Shown one piece after another: positions 24,769-32,029 of a stretch of 43,709 nucleotides of DNA (position 1 is the stretch's first letter; every line of letters begins with the position of its first letter). The DNA is from Opitutaceae bacterium. Its GTDB lineage: Bacteria; Verrucomicrobiota; Verrucomicrobiia; Opitutales; Opitutaceae. The notes under the pieces were generated by a model. That model had not been told where the DNA came from, did no database searches, and was given only the letters and a program-made list of their open reading frames with translations. Where the stretch lies: positions 1 through 43,709 of the forward strand of contig JAEUHC010000007.1 in the NCBI GenBank assembly GCA_016794785.1. The letters run 5' to 3'. Both the position numbers and the translations under genes were made by a program.

Positions 24769-26268
24769 ATGAAACGCCTCCACCTTCTCGCCGCGTTGGC
24801 CGCCAGCTTGTTCTGGGCCCAAGCAGCCTTTGCCGCCACGCCGCCTGCGCCGGCCGAGCCGTTCCCGCGGGAACTCTCCAGTTACGCAGACCCGGCGGGT
24901 GCCTCGGCCTGGGCGATCATGAAGTCGCGCGCGGCCGCCGATCCGTTTTACCCAGTGGCCACGCTGATCTTTGCGCTCGCGGTGCTGCACACGTTCGCCA
25001 CGGCCAAGCTCCGCCACTGGGCGCACGTGATCGAGGAGCGGCACCTGACGCGCCGCCAGCCGAGGCCGCCCCCGACCGACCGCAACAACGACGGCCGGCC
25101 CGACGAGGTGAGCTTCTGGGGCCAGATCCTGCACTTCCTCGGCGAGGTCGAGGCGGTCTTCGGCCTATGGGTCTTGGCGCTGCTGGGCGCGCTCGTCTGG
25201 TTCAAGGGCCTCGACACCGCCGTCTACTACCTCGGGCATCGCGTCAACTACACCGAGCCCATGTTCGTGGTCGTGGTCATGACGCTCGCCTCGACGCGGC
25301 CCGTGCTGCTGCTGGCCGAGCGCTGCATGAGCGCTGTGGCGCGCCTCGGCGGCAGCCGGCCGGTCGCATGGTGGCTCTCGATCCTCACGGTGGCGCCGCT
25401 GCTCGGCTCGTTCATCACGGAGCCGGCGGCCATGACGATTGCGGCGCTGCTGCTCGCGAAGCAGTTCTACGCGCTCAATCCCGGCACGCGGCTCAAGTAT
25501 GCGACCATCGGCCTGCTGTTCGTGAATATCTCCATCGGCGGCACGTTCACGCATTTCGCCGCGCCGCCCGTGCTGATGGTGGCCGAGCCGTGGGGCTGGG
25601 ACACGCTCTACATGATCAAGAATTTTGGCTGGCACGCGCTCATCGGCATCTTCGCGTCCAACGCTGCCTATTTTCTCGTCTTCCGCCGGGAGTTGTTGGC
25701 GCTGCAGGCCCCGGCGCAAGCCGCGGCGGAGGCGGCGCAGGTGCCGGCGTGGGTGACGCTGGTGCATCTGCTCTTTCTCGCGTTCACAGTCTGGGGCGCG
25801 CACCACCCTCCGCTCTTCATCGGCGGCTTCCTGTTCTACCTGGCGTTTGCGCAGGCCACGGCGCACCACCAGGAGGATCTGCGGCTGCGCAGCCCGATGC
25901 TTGTCGGGTTCTTCCTCGCCGGCCTCGTGATCCACGGCGGCCTGCAGGGCTGGTGGATCCAGCCCGTGCTCGGCAGCCTGGGCGAGATGCCGCTCTTCAT
26001 CGGTGCGACGATCCTGACGGCCTTCAACGACAACGCGCTCATCACCTATCTCGCCACCTTGGTGCCCGGTTTCAGCGAGGAACTGAAATTCGCCGTCGTC
26101 TCGGGTGCAGTGACTGGCGGTGGCCTCACCGTCATTGCCAATGCGCCGAATCCCGCCGGCCAGTCCATCCTTCAGCGCTTCTTCCCTGATGGCGTGTCGC
26201 CGCTCGGGCTCCTGCTCGGCGCCCTGTTGCCCACGCTGCTCGTGGCCTTTTCCTTCATGGTGCTCTGA
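24769..26268 (+). CDS. Putative Na+/H+ antiporter of the PF07399 (DUF1504) family
   Basis: A 499-residue membrane protein. A signal-peptide-like N-terminus (residues 1-22, ending AFAA) is followed by a periplasmic stretch and about 11 helices. Conserved features include a Ca-loop-like DRNNDGRPDEVSFWGQ before the second helix, SFITEPAAMTIAALLLA, and near the end TAFNDNALITYLATL and VIANAPNPAGQSIL. The paired D/N-rich halves recall the ion-transporter fold of the NhaD/ArsB class. The family is annotated as putative Na+/H+ antiporter from sequence only. I chose the ATG at 24769; an upstream one adds 27 residues of poor character. Its place after mrpG supports a role in sodium or pH balance. Confidence 0.85.
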   Translation: MKRLHLLAALAASLFWAQAAFAATPPAPAEPFPRELSSYADPAGASAWAIMKSRAAADPFYPVATLIFALAVLHTFATAKLRHWAHVIEERHLTRRQPRPPPTDRNNDGRPDEVSFWGQILHFLGEVEAVFGLWVLALLGALVWFKGLDTAVYYLGHRVNYTEPMFVVVVMTLASTRPVLLLAERCMSAVARLGGSRPVAWWLSILTVAPLLGSFITEPAAMTIAALLLAKQFYALNPGTRLKYATIGLLFVNISIGGTFTHFAAPPVLMVAEPWGWDTLYMIKNFGWHALIGIFASNAAYFLVFRRELLALQAPAQAAAEAAQVPAWVTLVHLLFLAFTVWGAHHPPLFIGGFLFYLAFAQATAHHQEDLRLRSPMLVGFFLAGLVIHGGLQGWWIQPVLGSLGEMPLFIGATILTAFNDNALITYLATLVPGFSEELKFAVVSGAVTGGGLTVIANAPNPAGQSILQRFFPDGVSPLGLLLGALLPTLLVAFSFMVL

Positions 26269-26318
26269 GGTCTTGGTTGCCGGCCTGACTATTTCGCTCG
26301 GCCCGGGGACCCGGATTT

Positions 26319-27167
26319 TCAACGTGCGAAGTTGAACCGGGCCTCGTCGGGCACCTCGAACGCCGTCGTGCCGACATGCTTGATGAGCGTGCCGGTGCTC
26401 TGCGCCACACCGATGTCGCGGGTGCCGGCGCGCGTCTTCACCCGCAGGATTCCCTCCAGCTGCACGTGATATTTTGTGACCATCCCGCCACTGATCCAGA
26501 TGCGGAACGTTCCTCCGGCGCGCAAGGGGGTGATGTCTTCCTGTCCGTCGCGGACGAGCAGCAGGAGCGCCGCCAGCTCGGTCAGGGTGCCGCTCACGAG
26601 ACCGTCCTCGAGGTTGAAGTCCGTGTGCCCGCTGAGGATCACGCCGAGGTCTTCGTGCGGGTGGCTGATGGCGAGCTGGAGATTACTGTAGGCCGTCGGT
26701 CGCCCGGCGCGTTTTTTCGTCCCGCCCATTCCCGCAGGAAATGGTGATTGTGCCCCTATGCCGCCCCGCGGTCGGGCAATCGGGGCGCTGCCTGTAGGAT
26801 GGCTAGGATCGAATTCGCCGGGCATCGTGTCCGGCAACTCCGTGGGGCGCACCCAGCCCTTTTCGGTCAGGACGACACAATCGACATTGCCGCGAAAAAT
26901 CAGCTCCGCCTCGGTGTCCGTGGCGCTTCGGCCGAGCTTGCGGCGCACCGCGGCGATGAGCGGCATCTTCACCCGCGTGAAGCCCTCGCGGCTGGTGCGA
27001 CCTTCGATGTCGTAGGTGCGCGCATCGTCGGTCACCGTGGCGGTCCAGCTGTAGTTGGGTTGTTCCGAGAGCCGCATGATCGCGATGATCGCATCCTCCT
27101 TGGGGCCGGCATGGAGCGCGTGCCCCATGCACGCCGCAATCAGGCAGGTGGAAATGAAGCGCTTCAT
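26319..27167 (-). CDS. Secreted protein of unknown function (paralogue of 29245-30051)
   Basis: A 282-residue protein with a signal peptide (about residues 1-20, ending HALHA) and no membrane helix beyond it. The middle holds a low-complexity glycine/proline stretch (about 125-155). The C-terminal part (HVQLEGILRV, then FEVPDEAR) matches the second secreted unknown at 29245-30051 (EVKLEGISRV, then IDIPEEAR). The beta-rich pattern would suit a lipoprotein-carrier-like or similar fold, but this is a guess. It follows the ThuA gene by 39 bp on the same strand, so the two probably share a transcript. I know of no function for it. Confidence 0.7.
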   Translation of the reverse strand: MKRFISTCLIAACMGHALHAGPKEDAIIAIMRLSEQPNYSWTATVTDDARTYDIEGRTSREGFTRVKMPLIAAVRRKLGRSATDTEAELIFRGNVDCVVLTEKGWVRPTELPDTMPGEFDPSHPTGSAPIARPRGGIGAQSPFPAGMGGTKKRAGRPTAYSNLQLAISHPHEDLGVILSGHTDFNLEDGLVSGTLTELAALLLLVRDGQEDITPLRAGGTFRIWISGGMVTKYHVQLEGILRVKTRAGTRDIGVAQSTGTLIKHVGTTAFEVPDEARFNFAR

Positions 27168-27206
27168 GGCGACGAAAGCGGCGCGGGAAACATCATCACT
27201 CCGCGA

Positions 27207-28067
27207 TCAATCCACCATCGTGACGCCCTCGGTCGCCAGTGCGTCCAGACGCGTGACGGGCTGGCCGGCGGCCCACGCCATCCCACGGAGCAGGAGCAGG
27301 CGGAACAGCGGATCGTCAAAGGTCCACATGTAGTGCCCGAACACGCAGACAAACGCCCGCCCTCCGCCCGCCGGTTCGTGGGTCCAAAAAACCGGCACAG
27401 GGCGCACTGCGCCGTCCGGGCCGGATTTTTCATCCGAAGTGGCGAGCACTTGCACGCGCGTGGCATCGCCGACGAAAGGCCAGTAGGGTTCGTCGGTGAA
27501 GCGCAGGGTCGCCGGAAACCCGCGCGTGATCGCGTGGCCGGGGGCGATTTTCAGATCGACGATGCCGTGGCGGTATTTGGCGGAGGGGTAGGCGAGGCCC
27601 ACCCGTGCGGCGAATCCCTGCGGATCGCCTGTCACGCCGATGGCCCAGTGGAGGGTGACGACTCCGCCGCCGCGGTTTTGAAATTTCTCCAAGGCCGCGA
27701 GCTGGCCCGCGTCCCATTTGCCGCGCAGGTAGAACACCGCGAGATCAGCGGCGGCGAGCTGCTCTTCGCTCGGAAAAGGAAACGCTGTGTCCGTCGTGAC
27801 GCCCGGAGACTTGGCCAGCAGCGGGGCCCAGGCCTTCTGCCACGCCGGGTAATCGTGCTGGCCCGCGCCATGATCTTTGGGCCCGGCGACGAGCAGGATG
27901 CGCAAAGCCCGGGGATTCGCGGGGGCTGCCTCGGCGTGGCGCAGCACAGCCGCGACTTCGGCCCGGGTGCGCGCGGGCGGCTTCACCGAGGGCGGTTCTC
28001 CGGCCCGCAGGGAAACTGCGGAGGTGACCAAGGCCGTGAAAAACAAAAATGTTCGGGTGCGGTGCAT
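27207..28067 (-). CDS. Secreted ThuA-like protein
   Basis: A 286-residue protein with a signal peptide (about residues 1-22, SAVSLRAG) and one ThuA domain (PF06283), a glutamine-amidotransferase-like fold. Typical segments are ILLVAGPKDHGAGQHDYPAW, a GGGVVTLHWAIG turn, and late FVCVFGHYMWTF. ThuA proteins are linked to trehalose and other sugar use in rhizobia and are very common in Verrucomicrobiota and Planctomycetota, but the reaction is unsettled. I chose the ATG at 28067 because the signal peptide begins there; the longer frame adds 34 unlikely residues. It is upstream of the secreted unknown and faces away from fmt. Confidence 0.85.
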   Translation of the reverse strand: MHRTRTFLFFTALVTSAVSLRAGEPPSVKPPARTRAEVAAVLRHAEAAPANPRALRILLVAGPKDHGAGQHDYPAWQKAWAPLLAKSPGVTTDTAFPFPSEEQLAAADLAVFYLRGKWDAGQLAALEKFQNRGGGVVTLHWAIGVTGDPQGFAARVGLAYPSAKYRHGIVDLKIAPGHAITRGFPATLRFTDEPYWPFVGDATRVQVLATSDEKSGPDGAVRPVPVFWTHEPAGGGRAFVCVFGHYMWTFDDPLFRLLLLRGMAWAAGQPVTRLDALATEGVTMVD

Positions 28068-28250
28068 GGTGGGCAGGGGGCGTGGCGACGCGGTGCAGTA
28101 GGCGCGCATAACCGCGAGCGAACAACACCGAATCGCAGGCGTAACCACCGGATAATTGCGTTGAACCACCCGCCGGCGATTCTAGACCAACCGTCCCAGC
28201 CATGACTCGCATCCCTCGCCAGAGCTTCCCGCCCCGACGCGGCGCATGAC

Positions 28251-29243
28251 ATGAGTTCCCTCGCTCGTCTCGTCATACTTTCGTCCGACACCATCGCCCT
28301 GCCGATGCTGGATTGGCTTGCCCGTGAGGGCGCAGGCACGGTCGAGATCGTGGCGGTTTTTACCCAACCTGATCGCGAGACGGGCCGCGGGCAGCGCGTC
28401 CAGCCCAACGGGATCAAACTCTGGGCGACCGCGCGCGGCCTCCCGGTCTTTCAGCCTGAAAAGCTGACCGAGGACGTGCGCCAGCAACTGGTCGCGCTGC
28501 GGCCCGACCTCGGACTTGTGATGGCCTACGGGCACATCCTGCGCGACGATTTCATCGCCGCGCCGCGGCTGGGCATGCTCAATTTCCACACTTCGCTCCT
28601 CCCGCGCTACCGTGGCGCGTCGCCGATCCAGACGGCCATTGCGAGCGGGGAACGCGAGACGGGCGTCACGCTGATGCGCATCGTGCGCCGGCTCGATGCC
28701 GGCCCCATCGCCGATGTGGAGCGCGTGAACATCGGGCCGCTGGAAACCGCGGTGGAGATTGATGAGAAGCTCGCCCAAGCCTGTGTGCCGCTGCTCCGGC
28801 GCGCACTGCCACGCGTGCTGGCCGGAACGCAGGAGTTTGCGCCTCAGGACGAGGCGCAGGCGACCTACTGTCGCAAACTCGCCAAGGACGACGGCGCGCT
28901 CGATTTCGCCGCCGCGGCGACGGAACTCGCCGCGCGCATCAACGGCCTTTTTCCCTGGCCCGCCTGCGCCGTCGAAATCACCGGACAGATCGTGAAAATC
29001 GGCCTTGCGGATGCCTTGCCGCTCGTCCCTGCGGCCGGCGACGTCGGCACGGTGCTGGGCGCGGATGCCGATGGCGTGCTCGTCGCGACGGCTGAAGGAA
29101 CCCTGCGGCTGCGCCGGTTGCAACGGCCGGGCGGAAAGATGCTCGCGGCGGCGGACTTTCTGCGGGGCTTCCCGCTGCCGATCGGCACTCGGCTGCCCTC
29201 GCGGCCGATGACGGGGCTCGTCGAGCGCCGTCCGCTCAAATGA
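28251..29243 (+). CDS. fmt: Methionyl-tRNA formyltransferase
   Basis: A 330-residue enzyme that formylates initiator Met-tRNA with 10-formyl-tetrahydrofolate. The N-terminal Rossmann-like domain holds the catalytic set: N and H in LNFHTSLLPRYRGASPIQ and the aspartate in RRLDAGPI. The C-terminal beta-barrel (from about residue 215) begins after TYCRKLAKDDG, the usual linker motif. The start MSSLARLVILSSD fits the family. No def (peptide deformylase) gene is adjacent, which differs from the common fmt-def pairing. It converges with the secreted unknown, with one base between the stops. Confidence 0.95.
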   Translation: MSSLARLVILSSDTIALPMLDWLAREGAGTVEIVAVFTQPDRETGRGQRVQPNGIKLWATARGLPVFQPEKLTEDVRQQLVALRPDLGLVMAYGHILRDDFIAAPRLGMLNFHTSLLPRYRGASPIQTAIASGERETGVTLMRIVRRLDAGPIADVERVNIGPLETAVEIDEKLAQACVPLLRRALPRVLAGTQEFAPQDEAQATYCRKLAKDDGALDFAAAATELAARINGLFPWPACAVEITGQIVKIGLADALPLVPAAGDVGTVLGADADGVLVATAEGTLRLRRLQRPGGKMLAAADFLRGFPLPIGTRLPSRPMTGLVERRPLK

Positions 29244-29244
29244 A

Positions 29245-30051
29245 TTATTGGGTCCGCGCCGTCGCGGTCGTGCGGGCGGCTTTCAGCTTTTCGCGCGCCT
29301 CCTCCGGGATGTCGATTCGCGTCACCGGCAAATACGTCAGGATTACAATGCGCTGATCGCTCACAGGCAGTGGGACGCGGGCGCGGGTGACCCGGCTGAT
29401 GCCCTCGAGCTTGACCTCGTAGTCGCGGATCACGCCGGCCCGGAGATTCATCGTGACCGTCACGGTCGTGGCCGGTTCGCTGTCGTCATCATTGGGTTTC
29501 GCCGGATCGCCGGAGCGGCTGCGGATGCGCACGACATAGCCATCGCCGGTCGATTCGAAGGTGTGGGTGCTCTTCAACAGCGGCGCGAGTTCGAGGTCGG
29601 GCCGGCGCACATCGGGCCGGTCGGCGCGACGCAGCCACTGGAAACGCGGCGTCGGCGTCTGTCCCCGCATGCGCTCCTCCGCCTGCGCGGTGAGGATTTC
29701 GCGATCGGTGAGCCAGCCCTCGGGCGTCTTGGTCACGATGGTGCCGTCGGCGGCGATGACGGAGTCGAGCCGCAGGCCGTCGGGCCATTCGCGCTGGATG
29801 AGCATGTCGCCGTTGCGATCGAGGACGCCTTTCATGTTGGGCGCGTTGCTCTGCACGACAGTCGTCACCGTGCCGCGGCGGGTCTCGAATTGGTGCGAAA
29901 CCGGGCCGGGATCGCTGTTGATCACCTCCCAGCGGAAGCTCTTTTGGTCGCGCAGATGCTCAAGGGCTGAGACGAGTGCCGCCGGGGGAGACGCCAACAG
30001 GCAGGGCAGCGCGCAGACGGCAAGTGCGAGGTGACGGGCGGAGCGACGCAT
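29245..30051 (-). CDS. Secreted protein of unknown function (paralogue of 26319-27167)
   Basis: A 268-residue protein with a signal peptide (about residues 1-21) and a soluble, mostly beta-patterned body. It shares the C-terminal pattern K-LEGISRV and IPEEARE with the protein at 26319-27167, and the N-terminal layout (a short helix, then a W-containing beta strand). Its stop is one base from the stop of fmt on the other strand. It faces away from the LysM gene, with a 136-bp gap for divergent promoters. No family was recognised. Confidence 0.68.
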   Translation of the reverse strand: MRRSARHLALAVCALPCLLASPPAALVSALEHLRDQKSFRWEVINSDPGPVSHQFETRRGTVTTVVQSNAPNMKGVLDRNGDMLIQREWPDGLRLDSVIAADGTIVTKTPEGWLTDREILTAQAEERMRGQTPTPRFQWLRRADRPDVRRPDLELAPLLKSTHTFESTGDGYVVRIRSRSGDPAKPNDDDSEPATTVTVTMNLRAGVIRDYEVKLEGISRVTRARVPLPVSDQRIVILTYLPVTRIDIPEEAREKLKAARTTATARTQ

Positions 30052-30187
30052 GGGGTGGGGGAAGGCGTGCCGGGCGCGCCCAGTCGCATCGTTGCCGCCC
30101 AGGGCCCGGCGTCAAACCCGCACGCAGGAATGAGCGCGGTCACAAGCCGCTTGTTTTCGGGAAAGCGATTCCGCAAGCTGGGCCACC

Positions 30188-30754
30188 ATGTGGAAAAAAC
30201 TGATCGCCGCCGTGCTTTGCGCCGCCGCCGCGTGCGCCCAGACACCGTCGCAGATCGAGTTTGCCAACCTCCGCGAGGATGTCCGCGGCCTCGTCCAGCG
30301 TGTCGGTGAACTTGCGCTGCGGCTCGAGCAGCTCGAGCGCGAGAATGCCGAGCTCCGCCAGCGCGCCGGGGCGGCGGACCGGCAGCACGTCACGCTCACC
30401 CAGCTCAACGCGGCCCTCGCCGACACCAGCGCCTCCCTCCGCTCGGCCATCGCGAGCTCCAAGACCGAGACGCTCCAGCAGGTCGCCACCCAGTTGGAGA
30501 AGCTCGGCAAGCAGACCAACGCCGCGCTCGATTCCATCGCCAAGGGCCAGGCGACCCGGCCCGCCGTGCAGACGAGCTTTTCCGAGGATTACTCCAAGGA
30601 AGGCGTGAGCTACACCGTGCAGAAAGGCGACTCTCTCGCCTCGATTGCGAAGAAGACCGGCGCGAAGCAGCAGGATATCATCAACGCCAACAAGCTCTCC
30701 GATCCTTCTCGCATCAACGTCGGGCAGACGCTCTTCATTCCCGGAGGAAAATAA
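30188..30754 (+). CDS. Secreted LysM protein with coiled coil
   Basis: A 188-residue protein. A signal peptide (about 1-18, ending AAACA) precedes a heptad-patterned coiled coil (about 20-115) and a C-terminal LysM domain: YTVQKGDSLASIAKKTG then INVGQTLFIPGGK. LysM binds peptidoglycan glycan strands. The coiled coil suggests an oligomer or a tether in the periplasm. A cysteine near the signal-peptide end could be a lipobox, but the surrounding residues do not fit it well. The parB gene starts 8 bp downstream, so they are probably co-transcribed. Confidence 0.85.
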   Translation: MWKKLIAAVLCAAAACAQTPSQIEFANLREDVRGLVQRVGELALRLEQLERENAELRQRAGAADRQHVTLTQLNAALADTSASLRSAIASSKTETLQQVATQLEKLGKQTNAALDSIAKGQATRPAVQTSFSEDYSKEGVSYTVQKGDSLASIAKKTGAKQQDIINANKLSDPSRINVGQTLFIPGGK

Positions 30755-30762
30755 TTCACCCC

Positions 30763-31704
30763 ATGCCGGCCGCACCCAAATCACGTCTCGGTCGCGGACT
30801 CGGCGGCCTTATCTCGGCCGCCAAGCCCGTGGTCACCGCCACTCCCGCTCCAGCGGCCGGCGCTCCTGCCGCCACCCCGGCCGCGGGACCCGCCCCCGCC
30901 GGTGCTCCCGGCTACCTCGAGATCGCGGTGAGCATGATTGAGCCGAGCCCTTACCAGGCCCGCCGCGAGATCACCCCGGACCAGCTCCGCGAGCTGGCCG
31001 ACAGCATCCGTTCGGAGGGCTTGCTCCAGCCGATCGTGGTCCGCAAGAGCGGCGACAAATACCAGCTCATCGCCGGCGAGCGCCGCTGGCGCGCCTTCCA
31101 ACTGCTCAAGATCAAGGCCATCCCGGCCCGGATCGTGGAGGCCAGCAACGCCTCCTCCGCCGCCCTAGGCCTGATCGAAAATCTCCAGCGCGAAGGCCTC
31201 AACCCGATCGAGGAAGCGCACGGCTACGCGAGCCTCATCCGCGATTTCGATCTCACGCAGGAATCGGCCGCGGAGCGCGTGGGCAAGGGTCGCGCGAGTG
31301 TCGCCAATTCCCTCCGCCTGCTGTCGCTCGATGCTGATCTGCAGGGCTACGTCGCCAAGAATATGCTGAGCGTCGGCCACGCCAAGGTGCTCCTCGGCAT
31401 CGCCGACGCCGCGCAGCGCGCCCTGCTCGCCCGCCGCGTGATCGAGGAGGGCCTGAGCGTGCGCGCCACGGAGAAGCTCGCGCTCGCCGCCAAATCCGCC
31501 CCCGGGGCCCGCCCTGCGCCCGCCAAGGCCGGCCTCACCGCCAAGGACACTGCGACCGTGGCCGGCATCGAAAAGAAACTCACCTCTCACCTCGGCGCTC
31601 GCGTGGCTGTCCTGCACACCCCGAAAAAGGGCCGCATTGTCATCGAGTATCGCGGCAACGAGGACCTCCAGCGCTTGCTCGAAAAGCTCGGCGTCGAAGC
31701 CTGA
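30763..31704 (+). CDS. parB: Chromosome-partitioning protein ParB
   Basis: A 313-residue ParB/Spo0J protein that binds parS, slides as a CTP-dependent clamp and works with ParA to segregate origins. It starts with a basic segment SRLGRGLGGLIS (the ParA-contact tail), then an Ala/Pro-rich linker, the N-domain (EPSPYQARREI; LIAGERRWRAFQLL, the CTP/GERR motif) and a helix-turn-helix (LTQESAAERVGKGRASVANSL). The C-terminal dimer domain follows another Ala/Pro-rich linker. No parA is in the window, so the usual parA-parB operon is split or elsewhere. The LysM gene is 8 bp upstream. Confidence 0.95.
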   Translation: MPAAPKSRLGRGLGGLISAAKPVVTATPAPAAGAPAATPAAGPAPAGAPGYLEIAVSMIEPSPYQARREITPDQLRELADSIRSEGLLQPIVVRKSGDKYQLIAGERRWRAFQLLKIKAIPARIVEASNASSAALGLIENLQREGLNPIEEAHGYASLIRDFDLTQESAAERVGKGRASVANSLRLLSLDADLQGYVAKNMLSVGHAKVLLGIADAAQRALLARRVIEEGLSVRATEKLALAAKSAPGARPAPAKAGLTAKDTATVAGIEKKLTSHLGARVAVLHTPKKGRIVIEYRGNEDLQRLLEKLGVEA

Positions 31705-31984
31705 GGAACTGCGTCGGTGGGCCCTTATCCGCATCCATTGCCGCTATCGGGTGCGACGACCGGGCACCGGGCATGCCGTGCCTGAGCCACACCCTGCTCC
31801 CGGTCTGCCCCGCGCATGCTTGGCGCGCGTCAGCTTTATCATGGCAAGGACACGCTCCAGCCGCTCGACAATCTGATGCCCCCGGCCCCTGTTTGCGGCC
31901 AGGATGCCGGATGAATGGCCGCGCACAGCAAGGGCTGCCTTGCGTTGCCCCGCGCCAATCGCGCATCGCCCGTCACGGCTGCGA
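31705..31984. other. Gene-poor gap between parB and the PVC heme protein
   Basis: Together with the promoter-like block to its right this is a 325-bp stretch with no recognised gene. Several open frames cross it on both strands, none with a family signature. There are short GC-rich repeats around 31765-31790 (GGCAC/GTGCC arms about GGCATGCC), but no clear terminator for parB. I see no tRNA or known small RNA in it. Confidence 0.35.
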
Positions 31985-32013
31985 TTGACCTGTAACCGTG
32001 GAGTTACGAAAAC
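31985..32013 (+). promoter_or_regulatory. Candidate promoter of the PVC heme protein gene
   Basis: A near-consensus -35 hexamer TTGACC (31985-31990) is followed after 17 bp by a weak -10 (GAAAAC). The spacer holds an inverted repeat GTAAC-CGTGGA-GTTAC (31992-32007) that could be an operator. The gene starts at 32030. Confidence 0.3.
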
Positions 32014-32029
32014 CGTGTCACCCGCCCCG

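Noticed and set aside
31744..31926. 60-codon minus-strand frame after parB
   Set aside because: No family match, no terminator and no upstream signal. Several equal-length frames overlap in this GC-rich gap.
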